Below are positions 35,345 through 44,483 of a stretch of DNA of 64,000 bases, in pieces. The translations under genes and the position numbers were made by a program. The stretch covers positions 46,485-110,484 of the forward strand of contig NZ_JAMGZK010000035.1 in assembly GCF_025564065.1 (NCBI RefSeq), read 5' to 3'. The notes under the pieces were generated by a model. That model made no database searches and was not told where the DNA came from. It saw only the letters and a program-made list of their open reading frames with translations. The stretch's first letter is position 1, and each line of letters begins with the position of its first letter. This stretch comes from Silvania hatchlandensis. GTDB lineage: Bacteria > Pseudomonadota > Gammaproteobacteria > Enterobacterales > Enterobacteriaceae.

Positions 35345-35803
35345 ATGCTAGATAAAATTGACCGTAAGCTGCTGTCCTTGCTGCAAAGTGACTGCACCCT
35401 CTCTTTGCAGGCGCTGGCGGATGCCGTTAATCTGACTACCACACCCTGCTGGAAACGCTTAAAGCGCCTTGAAGATGAAGGCATCCTGCTGGCGCGCGTG
35501 GCCCTGCTGGATCCCGAAAAACTGGGGCTTGGATTGACTGCGTTTGTTCTGATAAAAACGCAGCATCACAGCAGTGACTGGTACTGCCGGTTCGTTACCG
35601 TGGTATCCGATATGCCGGAAGTGCTGGGCTTCTGGCGCATGGCGGGCGAATACGACTACCTGATGCGCGTTCAGGTGGCGGACATGAAACGCTATGATGA
35701 CTTCTATAAACGGCTGGTGAACAGCGTGCCCGGTCTGTCGAATGTCACCTCCAGCTTCGCGATGGAACAGATAAAATACACCACCGCCTTACCCATTGAA
35801 TAA
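35345..35803 (+). CDS. decR: DecR (CyuR) Lrp-type cysteine-responsive regulator
   Basis: A 152-residue Lrp/AsnC regulator formerly called YbaO. It has an N-terminal helix-turn-helix ([27 protein letters not shown] near 20-46) and a C-terminal RAM ligand-binding domain. In E. coli it activates cysteine detoxification genes when L-cysteine is high. The start at 35345 ([14 protein letters not shown]) matches the family; the frame upstream is open but runs into the promoter region. Confidence 0.96.
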   Translation: MLDKIDRKLLSLLQSDCTLSLQALADAVNLTTTPCWKRLKRLEDEGILLARVALLDPEKLGLGLTAFVLIKTQHHSSDWYCRFVTVVSDMPEVLGFWRMAGEYDYLMRVQVADMKRYDDFYKRLVNSVPGLSNVTSSFAMEQIKYTTALPIE

Positions 35804-35835
35804 CTGCCGGATTACAATCCTCAGGAATAGACCGC

Positions 35836-37608
35836 GTGCGATTATTTGCTCAGTTAAGCTGGTACTTTCGCCGGGAGTGGCAACGCTACCTCGGCGCAGT
35901 GGCCCTGCTTATTATCATTGCCATTTTGCAGCTCATCCCGCCAAAAGTGGTGGGCTACGTCGTGGATGGCGTGACCGAACAGCATTACACCACCGCACGG
36001 GTGATGATGTGGATTGGCACGCTGGTGCTGACCGCCATCGTCGTCTATCTGCTGCGCTACGTCTGGCGTGTGCTACTGTTTGGTGCCTCCTATCAGCTTG
36101 CGGTAGAACTGCGGGAAGATTTTTATCGTCAGCTCAGCCGCCAGCACCCGGAATTTTATCTGCGCCACCGCACCGGCGATCTGATAGCCCGTGCCACCAA
36201 TGACGTTGACCGGGTGGTGTTTGCCGCCGGGGAAGGGGTGCTGACGCTGGTGGATTCGCTGGTGATGGGCTGTGCGGTGCTGATCGTGATGTCCACCCAA
36301 ATCAGCTGGCAGCTGACGCTGCTGGCCCTGCTGCCGATGCCGCTGATGGCGCTGGCGATCAAACGCTATGGCGATCAATTGCATCAGCGCTTCAAGCTGG
36401 CGCAGGCGGCGTTTTCATCCCTGAACGATCGAACCCAGGAAAGCCTGACCAGCATCCGGATGATCAAAGCTTTTGGCCTGGAAGATCGTCAGTCGGCGCT
36501 GTTTGCCGCCGATGCTGCTGATACCGGTGCCAAAAACCTGCGCGTGGCCCGCATCGATGCCCGCTTTGATCCCACTATTTATATCGCCATCGGCACCGCC
36601 AACCTGCTGGCGATTGGCGGTGGCAGCTGGATGGTGATTAACGGCTCCCTGACGCTCGGGCAGCTGACCAGCTTTGCCATGTATCTGGGGCTGATGATCT
36701 GGCCGATGCTGGCTCTGGCCTGGATGTTTAATATTGTTGAGCGCGGGAGCGCCGCCTACAGCCGCATACGCGCCATGCTTGCCGAAGCACCGGTGGTGAA
36801 TGACGGCAGCAAAACGGTGCCGGAAGGGCGCGGCGAGCTGAACGTGGCTATTCGCGCGTTCGCCTATCCGCACAGCGAACAACCTACGCTCGAAAACGTG
36901 CACTTTACGCTGCAGCCGGGGCAAATGCTGGGCATCTGCGGCCCGACGGGCGCGGGGAAAAGCACCGTGCTGTCGCTTATCCAGCGCCACTTTGATATCG
37001 ACCAGGGCGAGATCCGCTTCCACGATATCCCGCTCACGCAGCTGCAGCTAGACAGCTGGCGCAGCCGTCTGGCGGTGGTCAGCCAGACGCCATTCCTGTT
37101 CTCGGATACCGTCGGCAACAACATTGCGCTGGGTTGCCCGCAGGCGACCCGGGAAGAGATCGAGCACGTGGCCCGCCTCGCCAGCGTGCATGAAGACATC
37201 CTGCGCCTGCCGCAGGGTTATGAAACCGAGGTCGGGGAGCGGGGCGTGATGCTCTCCGGCGGGCAGAAACAGCGTATTTCCATCGCCCGCGCGCTGCTGC
37301 TGAATGCCGAAATCCTGCTGCTGGATGATGCGCTCTCTGCTGTGGACGGACGTACCGAACACCAGATCCTGCACAATTTGCGCCAGTGGGGAGAAGGGCG
37401 CACGGTGATCATCAGCGCGCATCGGCTGTCGGCCCTGACCGAAGCCAATGAAATTCTGGTGATGCAGCACGGGCACATCGCCCAGCGCGGCGAGCATGAA
37501 CAGCTGGCTGAACAGCCGGGATGGTATCGCGATATGTATCGCTATCAGCAACTGGAAGCGGCCCTCGATGACGCGCCAGAAATCAATGAGGAGGCCGCCG
37601 ATGCGTAG
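35836..37608 (+). CDS. mdlA: MdlA ABC exporter half-transporter
   Basis: A 590-residue half-transporter with six membrane helices followed by an ABC ATPase domain (Walker [10 protein letters not shown] near 375, signature MLSGGQKQR, Walker [14 protein letters not shown]-loop SAHRLS). It pairs with MdlB as a heterodimeric exporter of the multidrug type; substrate unknown. Translation starts at GTG 35836. Note LLDDA in place of LLDEA: the catalytic glutamate is aspartate, so this half probably forms the degenerate ATP site. The gene overlaps mdlB by eight bases. Confidence 0.95.
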   Translation: MRLFAQLSWYFRREWQRYLGAVALLIIIAILQLIPPKVVGYVVDGVTEQHYTTARVMMWIGTLVLTAIVVYLLRYVWRVLLFGASYQLAVELREDFYRQLSRQHPEFYLRHRTGDLIARATNDVDRVVFAAGEGVLTLVDSLVMGCAVLIVMSTQISWQLTLLALLPMPLMALAIKRYGDQLHQRFKLAQAAFSSLNDRTQESLTSIRMIKAFGLEDRQSALFAADAADTGAKNLRVARIDARFDPTIYIAIGTANLLAIGGGSWMVINGSLTLGQLTSFAMYLGLMIWPMLALAWMFNIVERGSAAYSRIRAMLAEAPVVNDGSKTVPEGRGELNVAIRAFAYPHSEQPTLENVHFTLQPGQMLGICGPTGAGKSTVLSLIQRHFDIDQGEIRFHDIPLTQLQLDSWRSRLAVVSQTPFLFSDTVGNNIALGCPQATREEIEHVARLASVHEDILRLPQGYETEVGERGVMLSGGQKQRISIARALLLNAEILLLDDALSAVDGRTEHQILHNLRQWGEGRTVIISAHRLSALTEANEILVMQHGHIAQRGEHEQLAEQPGWYRDMYRYQQLEAALDDAPEINEEAADA

Positions 37609-39379
37609 TTTTTCCCAGCTGTGGCCAACCCTTAAGCGCCTGCTGGCCTACGGTTCACCGTGGCGCAAACCGCTGTCGCTGGCGGTGGTGCTGCTGTGGG
37701 TCGCCGCGATTGCCGAAGTGAGCGGGCCGCTGCTGATCAGCTACTTTATCGACAATATGGTGGCCAAAAGCTATCTGCCGCTGGGGCTTGTCGTCGGGCT
37801 GGCGGTCGCTTATATCGGCTTGCAGCTGCTGGCGGCCGGGCTGCATTACGTCCAGTCGCTGCTGTTTAACCAGGCCGCCGTCGGGGTGGTGCAACAGCTG
37901 CGAACCGACGTGATGGATGCTGCGCTTCGCCAGCCGCTGAGTGAATTTGACACTCAGCCGGTCGGGCAAATTATCTCCCGCGTCACCAACGATACGGAAG
38001 TGATCCGCGATCTGTACGTCACGGTGGTGGCGACGGTGCTGCGCAGTGCGGCGCTGGTGGGGGCCATGCTGGTGGCGATGTTCAGTCTCGAGTGGCGAAT
38101 GGCGCTGGTGGCGATGGCGATCTTCCCGGCGGTAATGATCGTGATGATCATCTATCAGCGTTACAGCACTCCGATTGTGCGGCGTATGCGCGCCTATCTG
38201 GCGGATATCAACGATGGCTTTAACGAAGTCATCAACGGTATGAGCGTCATTCAGCAGTTCCGTCAGCAGGCGCGATTTGGCGAGCGAATGGGTGAGGCCA
38301 GCCGGTCGCACTATATGGCCCGCATGCAGACGCTGAGGCTGGACGGTTTTTTGCTGCGCCCGCTGTTAAGCCTGTTCTCTGCACTGGTGCTGTGCGGCTT
38401 GCTGATGCAGTTTGGCTTCGCCGCAGGCGGGACCATTGAGGTTGGCGTACTGTATGCCTTTATTAGCTATCTGGGGCGGCTTAATGAACCGCTGATCGAG
38501 CTGACCACCCAGCAGTCGATGTTGCAGCAGGCAGTGGTCGCCGGTGAGCGCGTCTTTGAGCTGATGGACCGACCGCGTCAGGCCTACGGGAATGACAATC
38601 GCGACCTGCAAAGCGGCACTATCGAGTTTGAGAATGTCTCCTTTGCCTATCGCGAGGATCGGCTGGTGCTGCAGGATATCAACCTGACGGTGCCGTCGCG
38701 CAGTTTTGTCGCACTGGTCGGGCATACCGGCAGCGGGAAGAGCACCCTCGCGAGCCTGCTGATGGGCTACTACCCGCTGACCGAAGGCGAAATTCGTCTG
38801 GACGGTCGCCCGCTGGAGACCCTGAGTCACGCCACGCTGCGTAAAGGGGTGGCGATGGTGCAGCAGGATCCGGTGGTGCTGGCCGATACTTTCTTTGCCA
38901 ACATCACCCTGGGCCGCCCGTTTACGGAGGAGCAGGTGTGGGAAGTGCTGGAAAAAGTCCAGTTGGCGGCGCTGGCACGCGGCCTGCACGACGGCATTCA
39001 CACCCGACTGGGCGAGCAGGGTAATAATTTGTCGGTCGGGCAAAAGCAGCTTCTGGCGCTGGCTCGCGTCCTGATTGACACCCCGCAGGTGCTTATCCTC
39101 GACGAAGCAACGGCCAGCATCGACTCCGGTACCGAACAAGCCATCCAGCAGGCGCTGGCGGCGGTGCGCGAGCACACCACGCTGGTCGTCATAGCCCATC
39201 GCCTGTCTACAATTGTAGAGGCGGATACCATTCTGGTGCTTCATCGCGGACAAGCGGTTGAGCGCGGCACCCACAAGCAACTGCTTGAGGCGAAAGGCCG
39301 TTACTGGCAGATGTATCAGCTGCAGTTGGCAGGTGAAGAGCTGGCCGCCAGTGTGCGGGAGGAGTCGCTCAGCGCCTGA
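37601..39379 (+). CDS. mdlB: MdlB ABC exporter half-transporter
   Basis: The 592-residue partner of MdlA, with the same six-helix plus ATPase layout: Walker [10 protein letters not shown], signature NLSVGQKQL, Walker [13 protein letters not shown] with the catalytic glutamate, and H-loop IAHRLS. The signature has V for the usual G. Translation starts at 37601 inside the end of mdlA ([15 protein letters not shown]), behind GGAGG. Confidence 0.96.
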   Translation: MRSFSQLWPTLKRLLAYGSPWRKPLSLAVVLLWVAAIAEVSGPLLISYFIDNMVAKSYLPLGLVVGLAVAYIGLQLLAAGLHYVQSLLFNQAAVGVVQQLRTDVMDAALRQPLSEFDTQPVGQIISRVTNDTEVIRDLYVTVVATVLRSAALVGAMLVAMFSLEWRMALVAMAIFPAVMIVMIIYQRYSTPIVRRMRAYLADINDGFNEVINGMSVIQQFRQQARFGERMGEASRSHYMARMQTLRLDGFLLRPLLSLFSALVLCGLLMQFGFAAGGTIEVGVLYAFISYLGRLNEPLIELTTQQSMLQQAVVAGERVFELMDRPRQAYGNDNRDLQSGTIEFENVSFAYREDRLVLQDINLTVPSRSFVALVGHTGSGKSTLASLLMGYYPLTEGEIRLDGRPLETLSHATLRKGVAMVQQDPVVLADTFFANITLGRPFTEEQVWEVLEKVQLAALARGLHDGIHTRLGEQGNNLSVGQKQLLALARVLIDTPQVLILDEATASIDSGTEQAIQQALAAVREHTTLVVIAHRLSTIVEADTILVLHRGQAVERGTHKQLLEAKGRYWQMYQLQLAGEELAASVREESLSA

Positions 39380-39431
39380 TGCACTAAAAACAGGCAACTT
39401 ACCGGCCGCTGAAACGGTTGGTGCAAAAATG

Positions 39432-39467
39432 AAACGCATCATGCACTGTCATGGTGCGTTTTTTTTC
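39432..39467 (+). terminator. Probable terminator of mdlB
   Basis: AACGCA and TGCGTT with an inner ATG/CAT pairing form a hairpin followed by eight T residues. It shares its bases with the NtrC box. Confidence 0.6.
39442..39458 (+). promoter_or_regulatory. NtrC binding site of glnK-amtB
   Basis: TGCACTGTCATGGTGCG matches the NtrC consensus TGCAC-N7-GTGCA apart from the last base. A further half site TTGGTGCA is at 39417-39424. The site is inside the hairpin 39432-39467 (AACGCA...TGCGTT then T run), which looks like the terminator of mdlB. Confidence 0.8.
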
Positions 39468-39510
39468 GCCAGTTATTCGCGACGCCTCGTATTCCCGCTC
39501 TTTTCACTTT

Positions 39511-39526
39511 TGGCACACCGCTTGCA
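39511..39526 (+). promoter_or_regulatory. Sigma-54 promoter of glnK-amtB
   Basis: TGGCACACCGCTTGCA fits the RpoN -24/-12 consensus (TGGCAC-N5-TTGCA) exactly. It lies 50 bases before glnK and 53 bases after the NtrC box, the arrangement of nitrogen-starvation promoters. Confidence 0.93.
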
Positions 39527-39576
39527 ATACCTGATCTGTTCGCAAGCCAATACCGAATTCTGACTGGAGGGGATAT

Positions 39577-39915
39577 ATGAAGCTGGTTACCGTGGTAATC
39601 AAACCATTCAAACTTGAAGACGTGCGTGAAGCGCTGTCTTCCATGGGTATTCAGGGTCTGACCGTCACCGAAGTGAAAGGCTTTGGTCGACAGAAGGGGC
39701 ATGCGGAGCTGTATCGCGGCGCCGAATACAGCGTCAACTTCCTGCCAAAAGTGAAGATTGACGTGGCGATTGCCGACGATCAGCTGGATGAAGTTATCGA
39801 CGTGATTAGTAAAGCAGCCTACACCGGCAAAATTGGCGACGGCAAAATTTTCGTTGCTGAGCTGCAACGCGTTATTCGCATTCGTACGGGTGAAGCCGAC
39901 GAAGCGGCACTGTAA
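39577..39915 (+). CDS. glnK: GlnK nitrogen regulatory PII protein
   Basis: A 112-residue PII trimer subunit that senses 2-oxoglutarate, ATP and ADP and plugs AmtB when ammonium rises. Tyr51 in the T-loop (YRGAEYSVNF) is the uridylylation site. The C-terminal VIRIRTGEADEAAL is typical. It is followed by amtB after 33 bases and is driven by the sigma-54 promoter. Confidence 0.98.
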   Translation: MKLVTVVIKPFKLEDVREALSSMGIQGLTVTEVKGFGRQKGHAELYRGAEYSVNFLPKVKIDVAIADDQLDEVIDVISKAAYTGKIGDGKIFVAELQRVIRIRTGEADEAAL

Positions 39916-39948
39916 AACACCTGGCACACAGTGATAGGGATCAAAAAG

Positions 39949-41235
39949 ATGAACACAACAACACTTAAAGCAGGTCTGGGGTCTCTGGCACTGCTGCCAG
40001 GACTGGCAATGGCTGCCCCTGCGGTGGCCGACAAAGCCGACAACGCCTTTATGATGATTTGCACCGCGCTGGTGCTGTTTATGACTATTCCGGGGATTGC
40101 GCTGTTTTACGGCGGCCTGATCCGCGGCAAAAACGTCCTCTCCATGCTCACCCAGGTGACCGTGACCTTTGCGCTGGTCTGCGTGCTGTGGGTGGTCTAC
40201 GGTTACTCGCTGGCCTTCGGCGAAGGCAATGCCTTCTTCGGCAGCTTTAACTGGGCAATGCTGAAAAATATCGAACTGACCGCCGTGATGGGTAGCTTCT
40301 ATCAGTACATTCACGTGGCGTTCCAGGGCTCCTTCGCCTGTATCACCGTCGGGCTGATTGTCGGCGCGTTGGCGGAACGTATTCGTTTCTCTGCGGTGCT
40401 GATCTTCGTAGTGGTATGGATGACGCTCTCCTATGTGCCGGTGGCGCATATGGTCTGGGGGGGTGGTCTGCTGGCCGCACACGGCGCGCTGGACTTTGCA
40501 GGCGGTACCGTTGTTCACATCAACGCCGCGGTGGCGGGCCTGGTGGGTGCTTACCTGATTGGCAAACGCGTCGGTTTTGGCAAAGAAGCCTTCAAACCGC
40601 ACAACCTGCCGATGGTCTTTACCGGTACCGCGATCCTCTACTTCGGCTGGTTTGGCTTTAACGCCGGTTCCGCAAGTGCCGCTAACGAAATCGCTGCGCT
40701 GGCATTCGTGAACACCGTCGTGGCGACCGCAGGTGCAATCCTCGCGTGGATCTTCGGTGAGTGGACCGTGCGCGGTAAACCTTCCCTGCTGGGTGCCTGT
40801 TCTGGTGCGATTGCCGGTCTGGTCGGTATCACCCCAGCCTGTGGCTTTGTGGGTGTCGGCGGGGCGTTGATCATCGGTCTGGTGGCGGGTCTGGCGGGTC
40901 TGTGGGGCGTAACCGCACTGAAACGTGTACTGCGCGTTGATGACCCTTGTGATGTGTTTGGTGTGCACGGCGTATGCGGCATCATCGGCTGCATCATGAC
41001 CGGTATCTTCGCCTCAACGTCGCTGGGCGGTGTGGGTTACGCAGAAGGTGTCAGCATGGGTCATCAGGTTCTGGTCCAGCTGGAAAGTATCGCTATCACG
41101 GTAGTCTGGTCGGGTGTGGTCGCCTTTATCGGCTACAAACTGGCGGACATGACGGTGGGTCTGCGTGTTCCGGAAGAGCAGGAACGCGAAGGTCTGGACG
41201 TCAACAGCCACGGCGAGAACGCGTACAACGCTTAA
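39949..41235 (+). CDS. amtB: AmtB ammonium channel
   Basis: AmtB conducts ammonia/ammonium across the inner membrane as a trimer and is blocked by GlnK. The 428-residue precursor has a 22-residue signal peptide (ending MAAPA) and eleven helices. The pore histidines fall near 190 (VAHMVWGGG) and 340 (FGVHGVCG). I chose the ATG at 39949 because it follows AGGGA with suitable spacing and starts directly at the signal peptide; an upstream in-frame start adds only MIGIKK. Confidence 0.97.
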   Translation: MNTTTLKAGLGSLALLPGLAMAAPAVADKADNAFMMICTALVLFMTIPGIALFYGGLIRGKNVLSMLTQVTVTFALVCVLWVVYGYSLAFGEGNAFFGSFNWAMLKNIELTAVMGSFYQYIHVAFQGSFACITVGLIVGALAERIRFSAVLIFVVVWMTLSYVPVAHMVWGGGLLAAHGALDFAGGTVVHINAAVAGLVGAYLIGKRVGFGKEAFKPHNLPMVFTGTAILYFGWFGFNAGSASAANEIAALAFVNTVVATAGAILAWIFGEWTVRGKPSLLGACSGAIAGLVGITPACGFVGVGGALIIGLVAGLAGLWGVTALKRVLRVDDPCDVFGVHGVCGIIGCIMTGIFASTSLGGVGYAEGVSMGHQVLVQLESIAITVVWSGVVAFIGYKLADMTVGLRVPEEQEREGLDVNSHGENAYNA

Positions 41236-41242
41236 GTAAAAG

Positions 41243-41275
41243 CAAACGGCAACCTGAAGGTTGCCGTTTTCTTCT
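41243..41275 (+). terminator. Terminator of glnK-amtB
   Basis: AAACGGCAACC, loop TGAA, GGTTGCCGTTTT, then TCTT. Confidence 0.85.
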
Positions 41276-41280
41276 TTGCA

Positions 41281-41313
41281 CCCTCTCCCTGTGGGAGAGG
41301 ACCGGGGTGAGGG
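41281..41313. repeat. REP-like intergenic palindrome
   Basis: CCCTCTCCCT-GTG-GGAGAGG followed by GGGGTGAGGG. This CCCTCTCCC/GGGAGAGGG element is common between genes of Enterobacter and Klebsiella; two related copies lie at 63792 and 63860. Confidence 0.7.
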
Positions 41314-41330
41314 CATCAGATCGCATGCTT

Positions 41331-42191
41331 TTATCCCCGGTTACGCATTACCCCTTCCTGCACCGTCGATGCCACCAGCACACCCTCCTGGGTATAGAAC
41401 TCACCGCGAACAAATCCGCGCGCGCTCGACGCCGAGGTACTCTCCACGCTGTACAGCAGCCATTCGTTCATATTGAACGGACGGTGGAACCACATGGAAT
41501 GGTCGATGGTCGCCACCTGCATGCCTTTCTCAAGGAAACCGACCCCGTGCGGCTGCAGGGCAACCGGCAGGAAGTTGAAGTCCGAGGCATAGCCGAGCAA
41601 GTACTGATGGACGCGGAAGTCTTCCGGAACCGTGCCGTTTGCGCGGATCCACACCTGACGTGCGGGCTCAGCAGGGTGCCCCTTCATCGGGTTATGGAAC
41701 TCAACCGGGCGGATCTCCAGCGGTTTATCGCAGAGAAACTTCTCTTTAAGCTGCGGGGGCAGCAGGTGCGACAGCGCGCGGGCAATGTCGGTTTCTGAAC
41801 GCAGGTCGTCCGGCGCAGGCGCAGGCGGCATGCTTTTCTGATGCTCATATCCCGGCTCTGGCGCCTGGAAAGAGGCGGTCATATAGAAAATCGGTTTGCC
41901 GTTCTGGATGGCGGCAACGCGACGGGCGCTGAAGCTGTTGCCATCGCGCAGGACTTCAACGTCATACACGATCGGTTTTTGGCTGTCACCGGGGCGTAAG
42001 AAGTAGCTGTGAAACGAATGCACCAGACGGTCTTCCGGCACCGTCTCTTTGGCGGCATAAAGGGCCTGGCCTACAACCTGGCCGCCAAAAACCTGGCGCA
42101 GACCCAAATCTTCGCTTTGTCCCCGAAAGAGTCCTTCTTCAATTTTTTCCAGGTTTAATAATGTCAGCAGATTGCCTAGTGCTTGACTCAT
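41331..42191 (-). CDS. tesB: TesB acyl-CoA thioesterase II
   Basis: A 286-residue double-hotdog thioesterase that hydrolyses medium- and long-chain acyl-CoA. The catalytic residues known from E. coli are all in register: Asp204 (GYASD), Thr228 (QVATID) and Gln278 (STVQEG). The start at 42191 ([21 protein letters not shown]) matches the family, and the 108 bases of open frame upstream are unconserved promoter DNA. Confidence 0.97.
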   Translation of the reverse strand: MSQALGNLLTLLNLEKIEEGLFRGQSEDLGLRQVFGGQVVGQALYAAKETVPEDRLVHSFHSYFLRPGDSQKPIVYDVEVLRDGNSFSARRVAAIQNGKPIFYMTASFQAPEPGYEHQKSMPPAPAPDDLRSETDIARALSHLLPPQLKEKFLCDKPLEIRPVEFHNPMKGHPAEPARQVWIRANGTVPEDFRVHQYLLGYASDFNFLPVALQPHGVGFLEKGMQVATIDHSMWFHRPFNMNEWLLYSVESTSASSARGFVRGEFYTQEGVLVASTVQEGVMRNRG

Positions 42192-42399
42192 AGTCGTCCT
42201 CAATGAATACGCCGTGGCGAAAGATAGGCAGAGTATAACGCAGAATAGCAAGTGGTCCGATGGGTGCAATAATCTGAATAACGAGGCGATTCCAGGCATA
42301 AATAATTGCTATGTGCCACACTTACTTTCGTTATCTTTATGTTAGCCACTCATCTGGCGGTATCGATCCCGCTGGTGCATTGATGATAAGGAGAACTCA

Positions 42400-42969
42400 A
42401 TGAAACTCGTGCACATGTTAAGTGGTTTAGCGGTAGCGGTTGCTCTTTCTGCCTGTGCGGATAAAAGTGCAGACATTCAGACGCCAGCGCCAAACCCTAA
42501 CACTTCTGCCGCGACGACGGCGCCCGTTATTCAGCAGCCAAATGTTTCAGGTACGATCTGGATCCGTCAGAAAGTGGCATTGCCACCGGATGCGGTATTA
42601 ACCGTGACCTTATCTGACGCTTCGCTGGCGGATTCCCCGTCAAAAGTGCTGGCGCAGAGCGCGACGCGTACTGAAGGTAAGCAAGCCCCGTTTAAATTTG
42701 AACTGCCGTTTAACCCGGCAGATGTCCAGCCTAACGCGCGTATCCTGCTGAGTGCGGCGATCAGCGTAAACGACAAGGTTGTGCTGATGACCGATATCGT
42801 GAAGCCGGTCATTAATCAGGGCGGTACGAAAACCGATCTGGTGCTGGTGCCCGTTCAGCAGACTGAGCTCCCGCTTCAGCCATCCGGCGGAGCCGTCAAT
42901 ACGGTTCCTTCGACCTCACCAACCCAGGTTAATCCGTCTTCGGCAACGCCTGCCCCGACCCAGCTTTAA
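42400..42969 (+). CDS. ybaY: YbaY lipoprotein
   Basis: A 189-residue lipoprotein with lipobox LSAC (Cys19), a Pro/Thr/Ala-rich linker, a YscW-type beta-sandwich domain (about 48-155, VSGTIWIRQKVALPPDAVLTVTL) and a Ser/Thr/Pro-rich tail. Related domains act as secretion pilotins; this protein's role is not established. AAGGAG precedes the start. Confidence 0.94.
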   Translation: MKLVHMLSGLAVAVALSACADKSADIQTPAPNPNTSAATTAPVIQQPNVSGTIWIRQKVALPPDAVLTVTLSDASLADSPSKVLAQSATRTEGKQAPFKFELPFNPADVQPNARILLSAAISVNDKVVLMTDIVKPVINQGGTKTDLVLVPVQQTELPLQPSGGAVNTVPSTSPTQVNPSSATPAPTQL

Positions 42970-42975
42970 CTCGTA

Positions 42976-42996
42976 CGCCCCTCATTGTGAGGGGCG
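42976..42996. terminator. Hairpin between ybaY and atl
   Basis: CGCCCCTCA, loop TTG, TGAGGGGCG: a perfect nine-pair stem between converging genes, without a strong T run. Confidence 0.55.
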
Positions 42997-42998
42997 GT

Positions 42999-43310
42999 TC
43001 AATAGCGCCAGCGGTAGCGCAGCAAATCTATCTGCCCACTCCCCGAAACCTGCACCCCTTCAGACAGCAGCGCCTGACGCTGGCGCTGGAGATCCGGGCC
43101 GGTTAAGGAAATGGCACCGCTGCGGTTAACCACCCGATGCCAGGGGAGGGTGCTGCCTTCCGGCAGACGTTTTAGTACGCCTCCGACCTGTCGCGCCGCA
43201 CGCGGTGAACCCGCAAGACGTGCAACCTCGCCGTAAGTGGTCACCGTGCCTTCGGGGATAGAGGCCACTATCTGCCAGACTCGCTGAGGAAAAGTATCGT
43301 GCTGGTCCAT
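42999..43310 (-). CDS. atl: Atl alkyltransferase-like protein
   Basis: A 103-residue homologue of the DNA-binding domain of O6-alkylguanine-DNA alkyltransferases. The active-site PCHR is replaced by PWHR (Trp57), so it cannot repair but can bind O6-alkylguanine and recruit nucleotide excision repair. The DNA-binding helix GSPRAARQVGGVLKR near 34-48 is intact. The ATG at 43310 follows AGGAG by five bases; an in-frame ATG 63 bases upstream gives a weakly supported longer form. E. coli Atl (YbaZ) is 129 residues. Confidence 0.93.
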   Translation of the reverse strand: MDQHDTFPQRVWQIVASIPEGTVTTYGEVARLAGSPRAARQVGGVLKRLPEGSTLPWHRVVNRSGAISLTGPDLQRQRQALLSEGVQVSGSGQIDLLRYRWRY

Positions 43311-43480
43311 TTTTACTCCTGTGTGGAGCTTAAGAATAAGGATTACCTGACCAGATGGGAAGAAAGCGCGCACTCTGTAAACGTTTTGGGTAATAAACCA
43401 TCACCCGGACGCGGTTAACTTGCAATTGCCATCCTGTACAGTGATAATGCGCCAGCGCGTTGGTTAACAACGCTCTCAAT

Positions 43481-43594
43481 GGGGGCTCTGTTGGTTCTCC
43501 CGCAACGCTACTCTGTTTACCAGGTCAGATCCGGAAGGAAGCAGCCAAGGCAGACGACGTGTGTGCCGGGATGTAGCTGGCAGGGCCCCCACCC
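43481..43594 (+). ncRNA. ffs: 4.5S RNA of the signal recognition particle
   Basis: The 114 bases match E. coli 4.5S RNA almost throughout: GGGGGCTCTGTTGG at the 5' end, the conserved SRP core GGTCAGATCCGGAAGGAAGC with the GGAA tetraloop, and the complementary GGGCCCCCACCC 3' end. With Ffh it targets nascent membrane proteins to FtsY. The order atl-ffs is the E. coli one. The next 280 bases (43595-43877) hold no gene that I can support. Confidence 0.98.
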
Positions 43595-43877
43595 ATTTCT
43601 GGGTATCAATCATCAAGACGCGCCAGGCGTCGCCATCCAGTCACTCCCCTTAAACACAATAGCCCTGATAAACATACGTATATTTTATCTTTTCATCCCT
43701 GCCTTTTTATTTTCGCGATTGTCATCATACTGAAATATGGCTGTCATTATTTTGTCATAAATGTTGTGCAGTGTGAGTGTGACATTTTTATGATATATAA
43801 GCAGAGAATATATATCTGGATAATAATGTTAACTTCGTGTATTAAATTAAGAAATTATTGCCAGGGATGTGAAAAAC

Positions 43878-44129
43878 ATGACGACTGCGGTCCTGAACGT
43901 AAAGATTGACGAAGCGTTAAAAGAAAGACTTCGTCATTATGCTGAAGTAAACAATGAGAATTTAAGCGTTACCACAGAGAAACTGCTGTTACTGGCATTC
44001 GCGGCAGCAGAAGAGGCGGGAGTAACGGAAGAAGATATCGATAATCAGCACACGGAAGAAGAGAACGTAACCCCATTTACTCCTAAAGAAATCAAAGCAT
44101 TACGTAAAATTCTGAAGAAGAGAAAATGA
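43878..44129 (+). CDS. Small ribbon-helix-helix-like protein
   Basis: An 83-residue protein of unknown function. Its first half (MTTAVLNVKIDEALKERLRHY, then VTTEKLLLLAFAA) has the strand-helix-helix pattern of CopG/Arc-type DNA-binding proteins; the second half is acidic and then ends in a basic tail KALRKILKKRK. I chose the ATG at 43878 with AGGGA ten bases upstream; a GTG at 43869 is too close to it. The stop overlaps the next start by four bases (ATGA), so the two small genes are coupled. Antitoxin or autoregulator are possible roles. Confidence 0.65.
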   Translation: MTTAVLNVKIDEALKERLRHYAEVNNENLSVTTEKLLLLAFAAAEEAGVTEEDIDNQHTEEENVTPFTPKEIKALRKILKKRK

Positions 44130-44344
44130 AACAACATCAGCAAACCACCGCCAGTGACTACTCAGAAGCCTGCCTGCTTCTGCGCTCTGGCTATGTCAAA
44201 CATGTCCGCCTTGGCTGGGATGTTGGCAGTGATGAGTTCTTTCGAATTGCGTCTGACTGGTGTGATACCGGCGCAAAAATAAAGAAAGAAGGCGATAATT
44301 TTGTTATTTCGCTCAAAGGTTTTCCTATTCCTGCTCAGCACTGA
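44126..44344 (+). CDS. Small protein coupled to the RHH-like gene
   Basis: A 72-residue protein that I do not recognise. It reads SDYSEACLLLRSGYVKHVRL, then GSDEFFRIASDWCDTGAKIKKEGDNFVISLKG, a compact mixed helix/strand pattern without signal or membrane segment. It overlaps the RHH-like gene by four bases. The pair has the size and order of a toxin-antitoxin or regulatory module (DNA-binding gene first), but no toxin family motif is visible. Confidence 0.6.
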   Translation: MKQHQQTTASDYSEACLLLRSGYVKHVRLGWDVGSDEFFRIASDWCDTGAKIKKEGDNFVISLKGFPIPAQH

Positions 44345-44483
44345 TCGCCCGCTGCTGAAAATGTCTGACTGTAATCATTACAGTCAGACGTTTTTAACAT
44401 CCTGCTCCCCGTCATTTGTGCAATTGCTCACCCTTTCTTGTAATAAATATCAGCATTGCAGTCACCTTTGTTAAGCGCAGAGA

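Noticed and set aside
39439..40968. 509-codon minus-strand frame across glnK and amtB
   Set aside because: Antisense to two conserved genes, with composition typical of a reverse-frame shadow.
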